A program made the position numbers and the translations under genes. From NCBI GenBank assembly GCA_019639255.1, contig JAHBSF010000009.1, forward strand, positions 44,927 to 108,926: 64,000 bases of DNA. Direction: 5' to 3'. Below, piece by piece: positions 40,837-51,467 of this stretch. A model generated the notes under the pieces. The model searched no databases and had not been told where the DNA came from. It worked only from the letters and a program-made list of their open reading frames with translations. Positions within the stretch are counted from its first letter, which is position 1; the number at the start of each line of letters is the position of its first letter. Source of the DNA: Acidobacteriota bacterium. Lineage in GTDB: Bacteria; Acidobacteriota; Blastocatellia; RBC074.

Positions 40837-42435
40837 TCAATTCCCTACACCACTTCCCGAGCCTTGAAGTTTTTTCCACGCCTCCACATACTTCATCGTT
40901 TTCGGATTCTCGGTATTCCAGCGCGGCGCCGCCCTGTTTTCGGCAATCATCACCAGCGCAAGCGCCGTCATTCGGGCCGTTTTTGCAAGATTCGGATAGT
41001 CTATTTTTTCCCAATGATCGCCGACCTGGTGATAGTCCGGGAAAATAAACGCCACACACAGCGTATGCGCGGGCACCCCTGCATCGGCAAGCGCCTGATT
41101 GTCGCTGCGCCCGAAAAACGCATCCGAATTTTTTTCGTGCTTGTATACCTCTATGCCTACAGCCTCGCCCGCCGCCCTGAATATCGGCCCCAAATCCGAG
41201 TAATCAAACCCGGTTAACGTAGCCCGGTTCACCTGCGATCCCTCGCTGCTGTCGGTCCTTCCGACGTGCTCCAGATTTATATTCGCTACCGTCTGTTTGA
41301 GCGGAAAAATCGGATTGCGCCCGTAAAACCTCGACCCGAGAAGCCCGCGCTCCTCTCCGAACACGGTCATAAAAACGATGCTGCGTTTCGGGCGCGTCTT
41401 GAGCTTCGACAAAGCTGCGGCAATCTCTATAACCGCTACGGTGCCGCTGCCGTCATCATTCGCCCCGTTGAAAATCTGATCTCCCTCAAGGTCCGTGCGC
41501 ATACCGACATGGTCGTAATGCGCCGTTACGAGTACGTAGGTTTCCTTGAGTTCCGCATCCGAACCGCGCAGCAGTCCTACTACATTCCTCAGCTTTACCG
41601 GACGTTCTACTCGCGCCGGAATCGACAGCGTCAATTTAGCGGTAGTCGGACCCGAAGGCAGTGAATCGTAAAGCGCGCCCAACCGGGGTTCGTGCGCAAC
41701 GATACCGGCAAGCGGCGAGGATTGCTGTCCGGGCCGCTGAAACTCCGGATCAATCAATCGCGGCGGGGCGTAACCGCGCCCGCGCGCGGTGGTCCGGTCC
41801 ACGATCAATATGAGCGCCGGTCGCAGCGGGCCGAGTATGCGGGCGACTTCATTGAGATTTTTGCCCTCCGCATCTGTAATCAATACGCGGCCTTCATACC
41901 CCTCGGCCGACGGTTTGTTTGCCTCAACTTCCGCCAGCACGGCCTTTACAAGCGTTTCATCCCTCAAATCGAAACCCGCATCTCCCGGATAACTTATCTG
42001 TGCGCGCGAAAGCGCAAAACGCTCGGATCCATTGCCGATTGAAAAAGCGAAACCCGTATCGGGCGTTTCAACTACTTTCCAGTTTGCGGTCTGAAAATAA
42101 CCGTCGTCGCCTACGGGTTCGAGTCCCGCGCGGCGAAACTGCGCCGCAATGTATTCGGCGGCGATATCGAGTCCGCGCGAGGGCGTGGCGCGGCCTTCGA
42201 GCAAGTCCGAAGCGATGAAGGAAAGATGTCCGCGCAGCGAATCTTCGCTGATGTAATCGAGCGCCGAGCGAAGATCTGCGTTTATTGCGGGCGCGGGCGT
42301 TTGCGCCCTCAGCAAAACGAGAGAAACGGAGCAAACGAAAATAAACGAAACAAACGAAACGAACGAAAGCGCCCGGATCGAACGCCTTTTCGTTTTGTTC
42401 CGTTTATTTTCGTTTGTTTCGTTATCTCTCTTCAT
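40837..42435 (-). CDS. Exported M28 family metallopeptidase with repeat-encoded signal peptide
   Basis: 532 residues from the ATG at 42435, 4 nt after the upstream isomerase stop, suggesting coupled translation. The M28 zinc ligands are present: VTAHYDHVG, NGANDDGSG, FGEERGLLGS, INLEHVG and DYHQVGDHW. A PA-like insert domain (about 140-280) precedes the catalytic core. The first ~45 residues (MKRDNETNENKRNK.., then FVSFVSFIFVCSVSLVLL, RAQ) have the charged and hydrophobic regions of a signal peptide, yet they are encoded by a palindromic repeat: one arm gives the Lys/Arg/Asn part, the other the Phe/Val/Ser part. Exported aminopeptidase; exact substrate unknown. Confidence 0.93.
   Translation of the reverse strand: MKRDNETNENKRNKTKRRSIRALSFVSFVSFIFVCSVSLVLLRAQTPAPAINADLRSALDYISEDSLRGHLSFIASDLLEGRATPSRGLDIAAEYIAAQFRRAGLEPVGDDGYFQTANWKVVETPDTGFAFSIGNGSERFALSRAQISYPGDAGFDLRDETLVKAVLAEVEANKPSAEGYEGRVLITDAEGKNLNEVARILGPLRPALILIVDRTTARGRGYAPPRLIDPEFQRPGQQSSPLAGIVAHEPRLGALYDSLPSGPTTAKLTLSIPARVERPVKLRNVVGLLRGSDAELKETYVLVTAHYDHVGMRTDLEGDQIFNGANDDGSGTVAVIEIAAALSKLKTRPKRSIVFMTVFGEERGLLGSRFYGRNPIFPLKQTVANINLEHVGRTDSSEGSQVNRATLTGFDYSDLGPIFRAAGEAVGIEVYKHEKNSDAFFGRSDNQALADAGVPAHTLCVAFIFPDYHQVGDHWEKIDYPNLAKTARMTALALVMIAENRAAPRWNTENPKTMKYVEAWKKLQGSGSGVGN
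42317..42434. repeat. ACGRAA palindrome family, copy 10 (inside a coding sequence)
   Basis: The left arm (GAGAGAAACGGAGCAAACGAAAATAAACGAAAC...) and right arm (...TTCCGTTTATTTTCGTTTGTTTCGTTATCTCTC) flank a GC-rich loop. Unlike the other copies it is fully inside an open reading frame, where it encodes the N-terminal signal-peptide region of the M28 peptidase. Confidence 0.9.
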
Positions 42436-42439
42436 CGCA

Positions 42440-43354
<915 letters not shown>

Positions 43355-43373
43355 TGTGTAGATCTCTGAAGCG

Positions 43374-43400
43374 GGAAAGAAACCGCGGAATTCGCGCAAA
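43374..43400. repeat. Type B repeat remnant
   Basis: GGGAAAGAAACCGCGGAATTCGCGC matches the left arm of the type B palindrome at 7331, but the right arm is absent. It lies upstream of the isomerase gene. Confidence 0.5.
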
Positions 43401-43412
43401 TGAAATATGAAA

Positions 43413-43445
43413 AACCGGTCAGAGAGGGTTGCTCCCTGACCGGTT
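43413..43445 (-). terminator. Rho-independent terminator of the SdrD/DUF11 surface-protein gene
   Basis: A perfect 10-bp stem, AACCGGTCAG (43413-43422) with CTGACCGGTT (43436-43445). Read on the minus strand it is followed by TTTCATATTTC. It lies 22 nt after the stop at 43468. Confidence 0.88.
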
Positions 43446-43467
43446 GAAATTTCAGCAACGCTGATTT

Positions 43468-46400
43468 TTAGCTCGGTGGGAACACCGGCATCGTAATCGT
43501 GGTCGTATCGGTCAGGGTCAGCGTATGCATGTTGCGGCCCTGGTTGTACGCGCCCTGATCGCCTGCGGCGTTCGGGTTGAAGTTTATGACCGCACCCGAC
43601 AATGCCCGCGACATGGTTGCGAAGATCTTCAACCAGCCCGAAGTGCCTGCGGTAATGTGCTGATTGAAGGGCGGAGCGGTGCGGATGAACGAATTGTTGA
43701 GCGTACCGCGCAACTGGCAGCCTGCCGGACCGAGCGTAAAGCTCGCCGACACTTCCGCATCGTTGTACAGCACGCCGAACAGATTCGGGATCATCTGCAA
43801 TCCACCGCGGAGATCGCCTCCGAGCGCGTTGAGCACCATCAGCGTTTCGTTGCCGCTGTGGGTATCGGGAACGCTCGATGCTGCGAGCGCGCGCGGCAAT
43901 TGTCCGTAATTGCCCGGTTGTCCGTTAAAGACCAGATCCGCAGTGCTCGAATTCAGATCGCAGCCCGGTCCCGTGCCCTCGCCCGGAATCCTGCTGACGG
44001 CAAGAGCGCCGAGGTTCGCCTGATGGCCCGTCGAGAGCTTGACGTAGGCATCCCCGATCAGATGGTTGAACTCGATCGGGCATCCCGTATCGGCGTCAAC
44101 CGCAACGGCTATGAGGTAACCCGTAGTTCCCGGATCCAGATCCGAGGCCAGGAACGAGATGGTCTGGTTTGCAGTCAGGCATACGAAGTTGTTCGATACG
44201 CCGCACGTATTTCCGTCAACCCAGAACAGGTGCAGATATATAAACTGTCCCGCGTTGGTGTTGGTCATACTTATGCGCGTATTCTGCTGGTTCGGAGCAG
44301 ACGGGCTCGAAGAATAGAAGTTGAAGATCAGCACCGAGCCGGCCTTCTGATCGCTCAGTACATCGGGCGGGAACGGCTCGCCCGGCCCGAGCGACTGATT
44401 CGGATCGCCCTCTACAATCAGGCAGGCCGTGGCTTGAGCCGAGTTGTTGCCCGGGTTCGGGTCGGGTTCGTTAGCAGTTACGGTTGCGCGATTGGTGAAC
44501 GTCTTCTGTGTAGCGCCCTGCGGCACCTGCATCCTTATCGTGATGGTCGCGGATGCATCCACCGCAAGCGATCCGAGGTTGCAGATAATCGGGCTGCCGA
44601 GATTGCAGCTTCCCTGCGACGGCGTAACCGTTTGCAGGTTGAGCGCGCTCGGCGGCGTATCGACTACGGTAACGCCGGTCGCAGTAGTAGGCCCGAAATT
44701 CGTGACCGTAACGGTGTAGGTCACGACGCTTCCGGGTTCCACGCAGTTGGGTGCGGCGCGTTTTGTGATGCTGAGATCTGCATCGAATACCGGATCGACG
44801 AAGCCGAAGTCGAATGTATGGTTGTTGACTCCGGGAGCCGGAATCGTGAATCCGATCACGGAATTGAGGCCGACCGTGACGCCGTCCGAATCGTTGATGT
44901 CCGAAGTGCCCGGAGCATCATTGATGGTCGGGATGCGCCCGCCGAGTGCGCCCTGTCCGAGCGCGATGCGGATTTCGTAGGGCAGGCCCGCGATTATGCC
45001 GCCCGTTACGTTTGAGTTGTTGAAGTAATACTGGCCGACGGAATTTGTTGACGTTGTGCCGACCGCGCCGCCGTTCTGTATGAGTTGAACAGTTACGTTT
45101 GCGAGCGCCGGTTCACCCGGATCCTGAAGTCCGTTCTTGTTGACGTCGTACCAGACGAAGTTGCCGACTTCGATCGTCGGCAGGTCGCGCAAGGCGGCCA
45201 GGTCTCCAAGTCCGTTGGCCTTGCCGAACGCCTCGCTCGTGGCGAGTTCCGAGTCGTAGATGCGGAAGTTCTTCGCCGAGGTTCCGGCCGCGTTGTTGAA
45301 CCAGCGCAAACCGCCGTCAAACAGCGTATCGTCGTTCGCCGTCGGCACGATCGGAATCGGATTGATGAGCGTGGCCACAACGTCGGGGAACCCGGGCAAC
45401 TGAATCATGCTTCCCATCCCCGTGTCGTCGTGGAAGCGCGGCGCGTTGTCGCGGAAATAATACTCGCCGCTGCCGGGTCCCTGCTGGTTGTTGGCGCCGG
45501 CCGTGGCCGTGCCCCCGCAGTTTCCATTGTTTTCCAGCGTCCACCCGCTGCCCGGACTGCCGCAGGCGCGCAGTATATCCCCCGGCGCCACACCGTAATA
45601 GAAATCGTTCGTATCCGGATTGTCGAACGAGGCGACGCCCGATTGATCGCCCAAGCGGTCGCGTACGCCGAGGATCATGTTGCCGCGATCGAATTCGATA
45701 TCCGAGAGCATCGGCTGCGGATAAATCGAGCGCCTGACGTTTACTCCCATCAGGGTTGTGGAAATGACCCCCTCCGCTATGTTGCGGAACACGGGCACCC
45801 ACGGTTTCCACTGCGCGGCAAAGCAAGCCGGAAGTCCGTCCTGCGAGTTGTCGGCGCAGGCGCGGGCATAGTTGAACGGCACGGTCAGAACCGGCGAACC
45901 GCTGAACGCCAGAGTCATTGGATTCACCGTGTAGACGTAACCGGCGAGAGTGGCGATGTTGCCTTCGCTTGCACCTCCTCCCGTCGTGCTCTCAGCCGTA
46001 CAGGTAATACCCACATAGATCTGCCCGCGATAGTACTTGACGGCAAACGGCCTGACGTCGCCGTCCGAGGTGCAGCCCGGAGGATTGAGAGGCACGGCCG
46101 TTACGCGGATGTTTCCGGCCGTGGGAGTGGCATCGAGCGGGATTTCGTAAAGCGCGCGATTCGCGAGATTGATTGTGTAGAGTTTTGTTTCGTCTTCAGA
46201 AATCGTAAGTCCGCCGAGCGATACCTTGCCTACGGCGTTGAACGAAACGTTGCCGTTATCGCGCAAATCCACGAAGTTGTGCGGATTGCCGCCGGCGGTG
46301 TTGGCGCCGAAGATGGTGTTGAGATCTACGGCAAGCGTCACGGTCGGCCCCGCAGGATCGATGCGGTAGATGGCGCCGGTGCCGCTAGGCCCGAAATCCG

Positions 46401-47226
46401 AATACTTCTTCATAAACGACGAGGCATAAAGACGCCTTGTCCCGCGCGCCCACGCAACTCCCCATGTCGCGCCGACCTGCGCAGTAGTGGCGTAAATCGC
46501 CTTCGGCGGCATACCTATGTCGAAATCCGGGAAGGGACCGTCGCCCGTAGTGCGCGCGCTGCCCGAGGTATACGGGAAGGCGACTATGGCCGGGCCGTTG
46601 TTGCCCGCGTGCGGGCCCCCGACGTAGCACGGAATTGCGAGCGTCGGATTGTTCTGGGAGAAATCTTCGGGGATGACGAGCGCGGTGCTGATGTTGTTGC
46701 TGTTGCCGTCGGGAACAAACTGCACCGTGGTGCCGGAATTGGCGCCGAAACGTCCGGGAACGAACCCGGCCGGAAGATTGGTGAACTCGACGCGGTATGG
46801 GCCTGTAGACCCGGCCGTATTGATCGAGTATGTGCCGTTGGCGCCCGTCACGGCAGCGCCGGCCACGGCATTGGCCGAGGTGTAGGCCGTTACGGTCACG
46901 CCCGGCACCCCGCTGTCGACGGCTACGGCGACGTTGCCGTTGCCCGTATTCACGATAACGGCGGATGTATCCTGCACGCCGTTGTTGTTGTAATCGTGAA
47001 AGACTACGCCGGAAATTGTTCCGGTAGCCGCAGCCCCTCGCCCTCCGGTTACTGCAAGCGACGTGCTGCCGACGATAACGGCCAGGATCAGCGCCGTGCG
47101 CAGCCATATCGACGGTCGGGTGAGGCCCGGGATCGACTCTCTCTTGGTCATATTGATCATATTGTGCATGTTGTGCATGTGCTCGTTGTGCATGTGCTCG
47201 TTGTGCATGTGTTCGTGAAACGACAT
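43468..47226 (-). CDS. Large secreted SdrD-B/DUF11 protein with His/Met-repeat N-terminus
   Basis: 1252 residues. GGAGGAG lies 8 nt before the ATG at 47226, so the unusual N-terminus is real by this criterion: MSFHEHMHNEHMHNEHMHN.. has 8 His and 7 Met in 26 residues, from a 15-bp tandem repeat. A signal segment follows (about 42-68, TALILAVIVGSTSLAV). Next come an SdrD B-type module (about 70-165, VVFHDYNNNGVQD), a propeller-like middle (about 200-680), a second SdrD B module (about 687-810, VWYDVNKNGLQDPGEP), one DUF11 module (about 825-935, LSITKRAAPNCVEPG), and a C-terminal domain (about 950-1252) shared with the 2923-residue protein. Extracellular structural or adhesive role inferred. Confidence 0.92.
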   Translation of the reverse strand: MSFHEHMHNEHMHNEHMHNMHNMINMTKRESIPGLTRPSIWLRTALILAVIVGSTSLAVTGGRGAAATGTISGVVFHDYNNNGVQDTSAVIVNTGNGNVAVAVDSGVPGVTVTAYTSANAVAGAAVTGANGTYSINTAGSTGPYRVEFTNLPAGFVPGRFGANSGTTVQFVPDGNSNNISTALVIPEDFSQNNPTLAIPCYVGGPHAGNNGPAIVAFPYTSGSARTTGDGPFPDFDIGMPPKAIYATTAQVGATWGVAWARGTRRLYASSFMKKYSDFGPSGTGAIYRIDPAGPTVTLAVDLNTIFGANTAGGNPHNFVDLRDNGNVSFNAVGKVSLGGLTISEDETKLYTINLANRALYEIPLDATPTAGNIRVTAVPLNPPGCTSDGDVRPFAVKYYRGQIYVGITCTAESTTGGGASEGNIATLAGYVYTVNPMTLAFSGSPVLTVPFNYARACADNSQDGLPACFAAQWKPWVPVFRNIAEGVISTTLMGVNVRRSIYPQPMLSDIEFDRGNMILGVRDRLGDQSGVASFDNPDTNDFYYGVAPGDILRACGSPGSGWTLENNGNCGGTATAGANNQQGPGSGEYYFRDNAPRFHDDTGMGSMIQLPGFPDVVATLINPIPIVPTANDDTLFDGGLRWFNNAAGTSAKNFRIYDSELATSEAFGKANGLGDLAALRDLPTIEVGNFVWYDVNKNGLQDPGEPALANVTVQLIQNGGAVGTTSTNSVGQYYFNNSNVTGGIIAGLPYEIRIALGQGALGGRIPTINDAPGTSDINDSDGVTVGLNSVIGFTIPAPGVNNHTFDFGFVDPVFDADLSITKRAAPNCVEPGSVVTYTVTVTNFGPTTATGVTVVDTPPSALNLQTVTPSQGSCNLGSPIICNLGSLAVDASATITIRMQVPQGATQKTFTNRATVTANEPDPNPGNNSAQATACLIVEGDPNQSLGPGEPFPPDVLSDQKAGSVLIFNFYSSSPSAPNQQNTRISMTNTNAGQFIYLHLFWVDGNTCGVSNNFVCLTANQTISFLASDLDPGTTGYLIAVAVDADTGCPIEFNHLIGDAYVKLSTGHQANLGALAVSRIPGEGTGPGCDLNSSTADLVFNGQPGNYGQLPRALAASSVPDTHSGNETLMVLNALGGDLRGGLQMIPNLFGVLYNDAEVSASFTLGPAGCQLRGTLNNSFIRTAPPFNQHITAGTSGWLKIFATMSRALSGAVINFNPNAAGDQGAYNQGRNMHTLTLTDTTTITMPVFPPS
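47170..47214. repeat. 15-bp tandem repeat, three units, in coding sequence
   Basis: Units GTTGTGCATGTGCTC at 47170-47184 and 47185-47199, and GTTGTGCATGTGTTC at 47200-47214. They encode the Glu-His-Met-His-Asn repeats at the N-terminus of the surface protein. Confidence 0.95.
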
Positions 47227-47473
47227 GGTCTGCTCTCCTCCGAGCGCCGGCTGAGCCGCGGGTGCGCTCGCCCCGTACGTTGCCCGTACATTGATTGCTG
47301 CCCTTTGTCTTTAGCCTGGCTCGATCTCGACCATGAAGCCTGAGGGGATGCGGGGTAGGCCACCTGAACGAGTCGCTTTTACCTTTTACAAGTTATAAAA
47401 ACGCAATCGACAAACTTCTCTGGGCCGATGCTTTATCCTAGCTTTAGTGAGGCGGATTTCGTAAGCCCGGCAC

Positions 47474-47502
47474 AGTCTACGTTAAAGCGTTTTCAGGGTC
47501 AA
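47474..47502 (-). promoter_or_regulatory. Sigma70 promoter of the SdrD/DUF11 surface-protein gene
   Basis: On the minus strand TTGACC (47502-47497) and TAGACT (47479-47474) are separated by 17 nt, giving a leader of about 240 nt before the ATG at 47226. Confidence 0.6.
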
Positions 47503-47542
47503 CCAAAAATCTGGCTATCCAAACAGGGATCAACAGAATAGC

Positions 47543-47626
47543 GAAGAGAAACCACGGAATATGCCGAAGCCTCGAAAATCACCGAAAGGGCGATCTTTTT
47601 TCCGCAATTTCCGTAGTTTCGGTGCA
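47543..47626. repeat. Type B palindrome variant
   Basis: GAAGAGAAACCACGGAATATGCCGAAGCC... paired loosely with ...TCCGCAATTTCCGTAGTTTCGGTG. It is degenerate and lies between the surface-protein promoter and the inverted-repeat element. Confidence 0.55.
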
Positions 47627-47639
47627 TCAGAGCGCGTTT

Positions 47640-47868
47640 TGAAAGCCCCGAAGGGGGGAAAGATCTGTAGCCTGGTGCGCAAGCGCCAGGTCAGATTCAG
47701 AAAAGCGTCCAAGCCCTGAAAGGGCGAAAGACCTATACAGCGATGATCTTCCGCCCTTTCAGGGCTGGAATTGATGTTGGACCGATACCCAGGGCTTACG
47801 CCGCTGGGCTACAGATCTTTCGCCGCTTCGCGGCTGAAAACTCAAAGAACTTCGTTTACAGAGTATTT
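47640..47868. repeat. Inverted-repeat (MITE-like) element, copy 2 (truncated)
   Basis: The right end is intact (CGCCGCTTCGCGGCTGAAAA, then CTCAAAGAACTTCGTTTACAGAGTA). The left end lacks the terminal repeat and begins at the AAAGATCTGTAGCC block. The element touches the TAA stop of the quinone oxidoreductase gene (47867-47869). Together with copy 1 (16270-16523) it defines a family. Confidence 0.8.
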
Positions 47869-48874
47869 AGTCAACCTTCAGAACGATCTTGCCGAACTGC
47901 CCGCCCTGCTCCATTCGCCGGTGAGCTTCGGCCGCCTCGCCGAGACCAAAAACCTTGTCCACTACGGGGCGCAACTCCCTGCTTTCATACAGCTTCAACA
48001 TTTCGGCGAACTCCGAACGCAGGCCCATAGTAGATCCGAGAACCGTCAACTGTTTCCAGAAAATGCGCCGGACCTCGAATTTGTTTACCGCACCCGCCGT
48101 CGCGCCGTAGGTCGCAAGCCTGCCGCCTGTTTTCAGTATCTCGATTGCTCTGGCGAAGGTTTCGCCCCCGACGCTGTCTATTACGACATCGGGCCCGCCG
48201 CCCGTCATAGCGACGATAGCCTTGCCCCAGTCTCCTTCGCGGTAATTGGCGCCTCCGGCGGCGCCGAGAGCCTTTGCGCGCTCGATTTTTTCATCGCTGC
48301 CCGAAGTCACATATACTTCGGCTCCGGCTGCGAGTGCAATCTGAAGAGCAAAGGACGAAACTCCGCCGCCTATCCCCGTAACGAGCACCTTTTCTCCCGC
48401 CGCAACCTGAGCGCGCGTTACCACTGCGCGATAGGCTGTGAGTCCCGCAAGCGGAAGCGCCGCAGCCTCTTCAAAACTCAAATGCCCGGGCTTCGGCGCA
48501 AGGTTTTCAGCCGGAACCTTGACAAATTCGGCATATGTTCCGTCTTCCGGCAGTCCGAGTATGTGAAATTTATTCGATTGCGCGCGGGGATTGTCGCCCC
48601 AATCAAAACACGGATCGACGACAACCTCTTTACCTACCCAGGCCGTATCCACGCCCTCGCCCACCTCGGCAACCACGCCCGCTGCGTCCGAACCGAGAAT
48701 CACGGGAAGTTTTACACCCGGATAAAGCCCCTGACGAATGAACACGTCGCGGTGATTGAGCGCGGCAGCCCGCACGCGCACGACCGCTTCACCGGCGCCC
48801 GGTTTTGGATCCGCGACTTCCTGCAAAACCAGAGCGTCGGCATCTCCCATCGATGTCAGTACCGCTGCCTTCAT
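47867..48874 (-). CDS. MDR-family quinone oxidoreductase / zinc-type alcohol dehydrogenase
   Basis: 335 residues from the ATG at 48874, with AAAGGAG 6 nt upstream. The medium-chain dehydrogenase fold is clear: GEAVVRVRAAALNHRD, ILGSDAAGVVAEVGEGV, and the NAD(P)-binding VTGIGGGVSSFALQIA. A DPCFDWG segment resembles the structural-zinc region but lacks the full four-Cys set, as in quinone oxidoreductase-like members. Its ATG overlaps the thioesterase stop (ATGA). It is the last gene of the operon M20 peptidase - thioesterase - oxidoreductase. The oxidised substrate is unknown. Confidence 0.92.
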   Translation of the reverse strand: MKAAVLTSMGDADALVLQEVADPKPGAGEAVVRVRAAALNHRDVFIRQGLYPGVKLPVILGSDAAGVVAEVGEGVDTAWVGKEVVVDPCFDWGDNPRAQSNKFHILGLPEDGTYAEFVKVPAENLAPKPGHLSFEEAAALPLAGLTAYRAVVTRAQVAAGEKVLVTGIGGGVSSFALQIALAAGAEVYVTSGSDEKIERAKALGAAGGANYREGDWGKAIVAMTGGGPDVVIDSVGGETFARAIEILKTGGRLATYGATAGAVNKFEVRRIFWKQLTVLGSTMGLRSEFAEMLKLYESRELRPVVDKVFGLGEAAEAHRRMEQGGQFGKIVLKVD

Positions 48875-49299
48875 AATGACTCCTTTTGTTCCGTCATCTC
48901 TCCTTCTGACAGACACGCGCGCAGATCCTCGGGCAATTGCACAGCCCGGCCGTTCCGAACCGCAACTACGGTCATGGATCCCTCGCACGCAAGTTCGGTC
49001 ATCTCCTTATCCGCATACACGCGATACTCGTAACGAATCGAACTTCTGCCCAACCTTCCGATCGTAATATGCATGCGAAAGGGCGCATACAGCCGCAGCA
49101 CGCTCTTGAAACTGCATTCGACGTGTACTCGCGGAAAATCCACATCTCGCCCTTCGGCCTGCATCGAATATCCAACGCTGTGCAGCAGTTTCGCTTCTCC
49201 GTCCTCGAAGTATTCGAACATGCGCGGAAAATGCAAACGCGCGGCCGCATCGCCGTCGGCCCACCTTATATGCCCGTCCAGTATCGCTTCAACCGCCAT
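48871..49299 (-). CDS. Acyl-CoA thioesterase, 4HBT/hot-dog fold
   Basis: 142 residues, preceded by AGGAGGAG. The hot-dog motif GHIRWADGDAAARLHFPRM has the Asp of the 4HBT family in the expected place. Hydrolysis of short or aromatic acyl-CoA esters in the cytoplasm is likely. The C-terminal tail (GEMTEQKESL) is read from a half copy of the palindromic repeat, and the stop overlaps the next start. It is the middle gene of a three-gene operon. Confidence 0.88.
   Translation of the reverse strand: MAVEAILDGHIRWADGDAAARLHFPRMFEYFEDGEAKLLHSVGYSMQAEGRDVDFPRVHVECSFKSVLRLYAPFRMHITIGRLGRSSIRYEYRVYADKEMTELACEGSMTVVAVRNGRAVQLPEDLRACLSEGEMTEQKESL
48885..48908. repeat. ACGRAA repeat, copy 11 (half arm inside an operon)
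   Basis: CCTTTTGTTCCGTCATCTCTCCTTC, one arm only. On the minus strand it encodes the thioesterase C-terminus and leads into the Shine-Dalgarno AAAGGAG of the oxidoreductase gene. Confidence 0.7.
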
Positions 49300-49325
49300 C
49301 CCCGCGCTCCTCCTGACTTTACAAA

Positions 49326-50732
<1,407 letters not shown>

Positions 50733-50858
50733 AGAATTTGCAGAACCGGTCGAGATAGCGTCAAACTTTTGCGGGTCGGAGCCGCGAGGATGAGCAATAA
50801 TACAGCGAAAGGCCCGCAATCTCCAGCAGCAAACCGAGTATTACCGATTCGCCGCCGC

Positions 50859-50887
50859 TTGACAAAAGCGGGATGCGCCGTTAGAGT
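50859..50887 (+). promoter_or_regulatory. Promoter of the initiator tRNA gene
   Basis: TTGACA (50859-50864), a 17-nt spacer and TAGAGT (50882-50887). Transcription would start near 50894, about 18 nt before the tRNA 5' end. Confidence 0.75.
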
Positions 50888-50911
50888 CCCGAATGTCTTG
50901 ATTGACATTGA

Positions 50912-51316
50912 CGCGGGGTGGAGCAGTCCGGTAGCTCGTTGGGCTCGATACCGCGAAATTGAATTAAGCATTGACAAGCTAATAGAGTAGTCAATGCCGA
51001 CAGGCGTCAGCGAAAACCAAAGATCCGCCGAATATCGGGACGCCTGGGAAGCAATTTCGCATTGGGCTGCACGAAAAGAAACTTTCGTGTGATCACCTGT
51101 CAAATTCGGGGAAGCCGCTGGCGGGGTAATCCCGAGCCAAGCCTGCACTAGCATCAAAACGTGCAGGAAGGTGTAGAGACTAGACGGCAGGCACCCTAAC
51201 GGTCAGGCCGAGGGTGAAGAGATAGTCCAGACCACGAACTGAGTATTCAGGCAGCGAAAGCTGTCGTGGCAAGCATAACCCAAAGGTCGCGGGTTCAAAT
51301 CCCGCCCCCGCAACCA
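50912..51316 (+). tRNA. Initiator tRNA-fMet (CAU) interrupted by a group I intron
   Basis: The exons are 50912-50945 and 51274-51316, giving a 77-nt tRNA with encoded CCA. The joined sequence is a near-perfect bacterial initiator: it begins CGCGGGGTGGAGCAG, has the C1-A72 mismatch, three G-C pairs in the anticodon stem (TTGGG/CCCAA), the loop CTCATAA, and GGTTCAAAT in the T arm. The intron sits after U33, just before the anticodon. A second exon boundary one base on (after C34) would give the same tRNA, but only the first leaves the required G at the intron 3' end. Without splicing no functional tRNA could form. Confidence 0.93.
50946..51273 (+). ncRNA. Self-splicing group I intron (IC3-like) in tRNA-fMet
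   Basis: 328 nt and no internal ORF. The catalytic core is recognisable in order: P (AATTCGGGGAAGCC, 51102-51115), Q (AATCCCGAGCCAAGCC, 51128-51143), R (GAGACTAGACGGCAGGC, 51176-51192) and S (GAAGAGATAGTCC, 51216-51228). P7 is formed by GACTA with TAGTC, and P8 by CACCCT with AGGGTG. A perfect 8-bp hairpin (GCATTGAC/GTCAATGC) near the 5' end fits P2. The last base is G and the 5' exon ends in U, as the mechanism needs. The internal guide sequence was not placed with confidence. Confidence 0.92.
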
Positions 51317-51322
51317 GTTTCA

Positions 51323-51350
51323 GGGCCGTCCCCGGGTGGGCGGCCCCTTT
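51323..51350 (+). terminator. Terminator of the tRNA-fMet transcript
   Basis: A 9-bp stem, GGGCCGTCC (51323-51331) with GGGCGGCCC (51338-51346, one G-U pair), followed by CTTTCATTT. It lies 6 nt after the CCA end. Confidence 0.75.
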
Positions 51351-51361
51351 CATTTCCGGGC

Positions 51362-51467
51362 GGAAAGAGAGATAACGAAACAAACGAAATGAGACGGAAA
51401 CTACGGAAATACTCAACTTTTCCGTTCTTTTCGTCTCATTTCGTTTGTTCCGTTATCTCTCTTTCCG
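51362..51467. repeat. ACGRAA palindrome family, copy 12
   Basis: The arms at about 51362-51410 and 51419-51466 are nearly perfect (GGAAAGAGAGATAACG...). The right arm encodes the last residues and stop of the acyltransferase gene on the minus strand. Confidence 0.92.

Noticed and set aside
40439..41059. 206-codon minus-strand open frame between the M28 and giant genes
   Set aside because: It overlaps the M28 gene end, the promoter and the structured leader, and has no family features or ribosome binding site.
45085..47343. 752-codon open frame on the plus strand opposite the SdrD/DUF11 gene
   Set aside because: It is antisense to a gene with clear domains, a Shine-Dalgarno and a terminator. 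Its protein is Arg/Val-rich with no domain, as expected from a mirror frame of GC-rich coding DNA.
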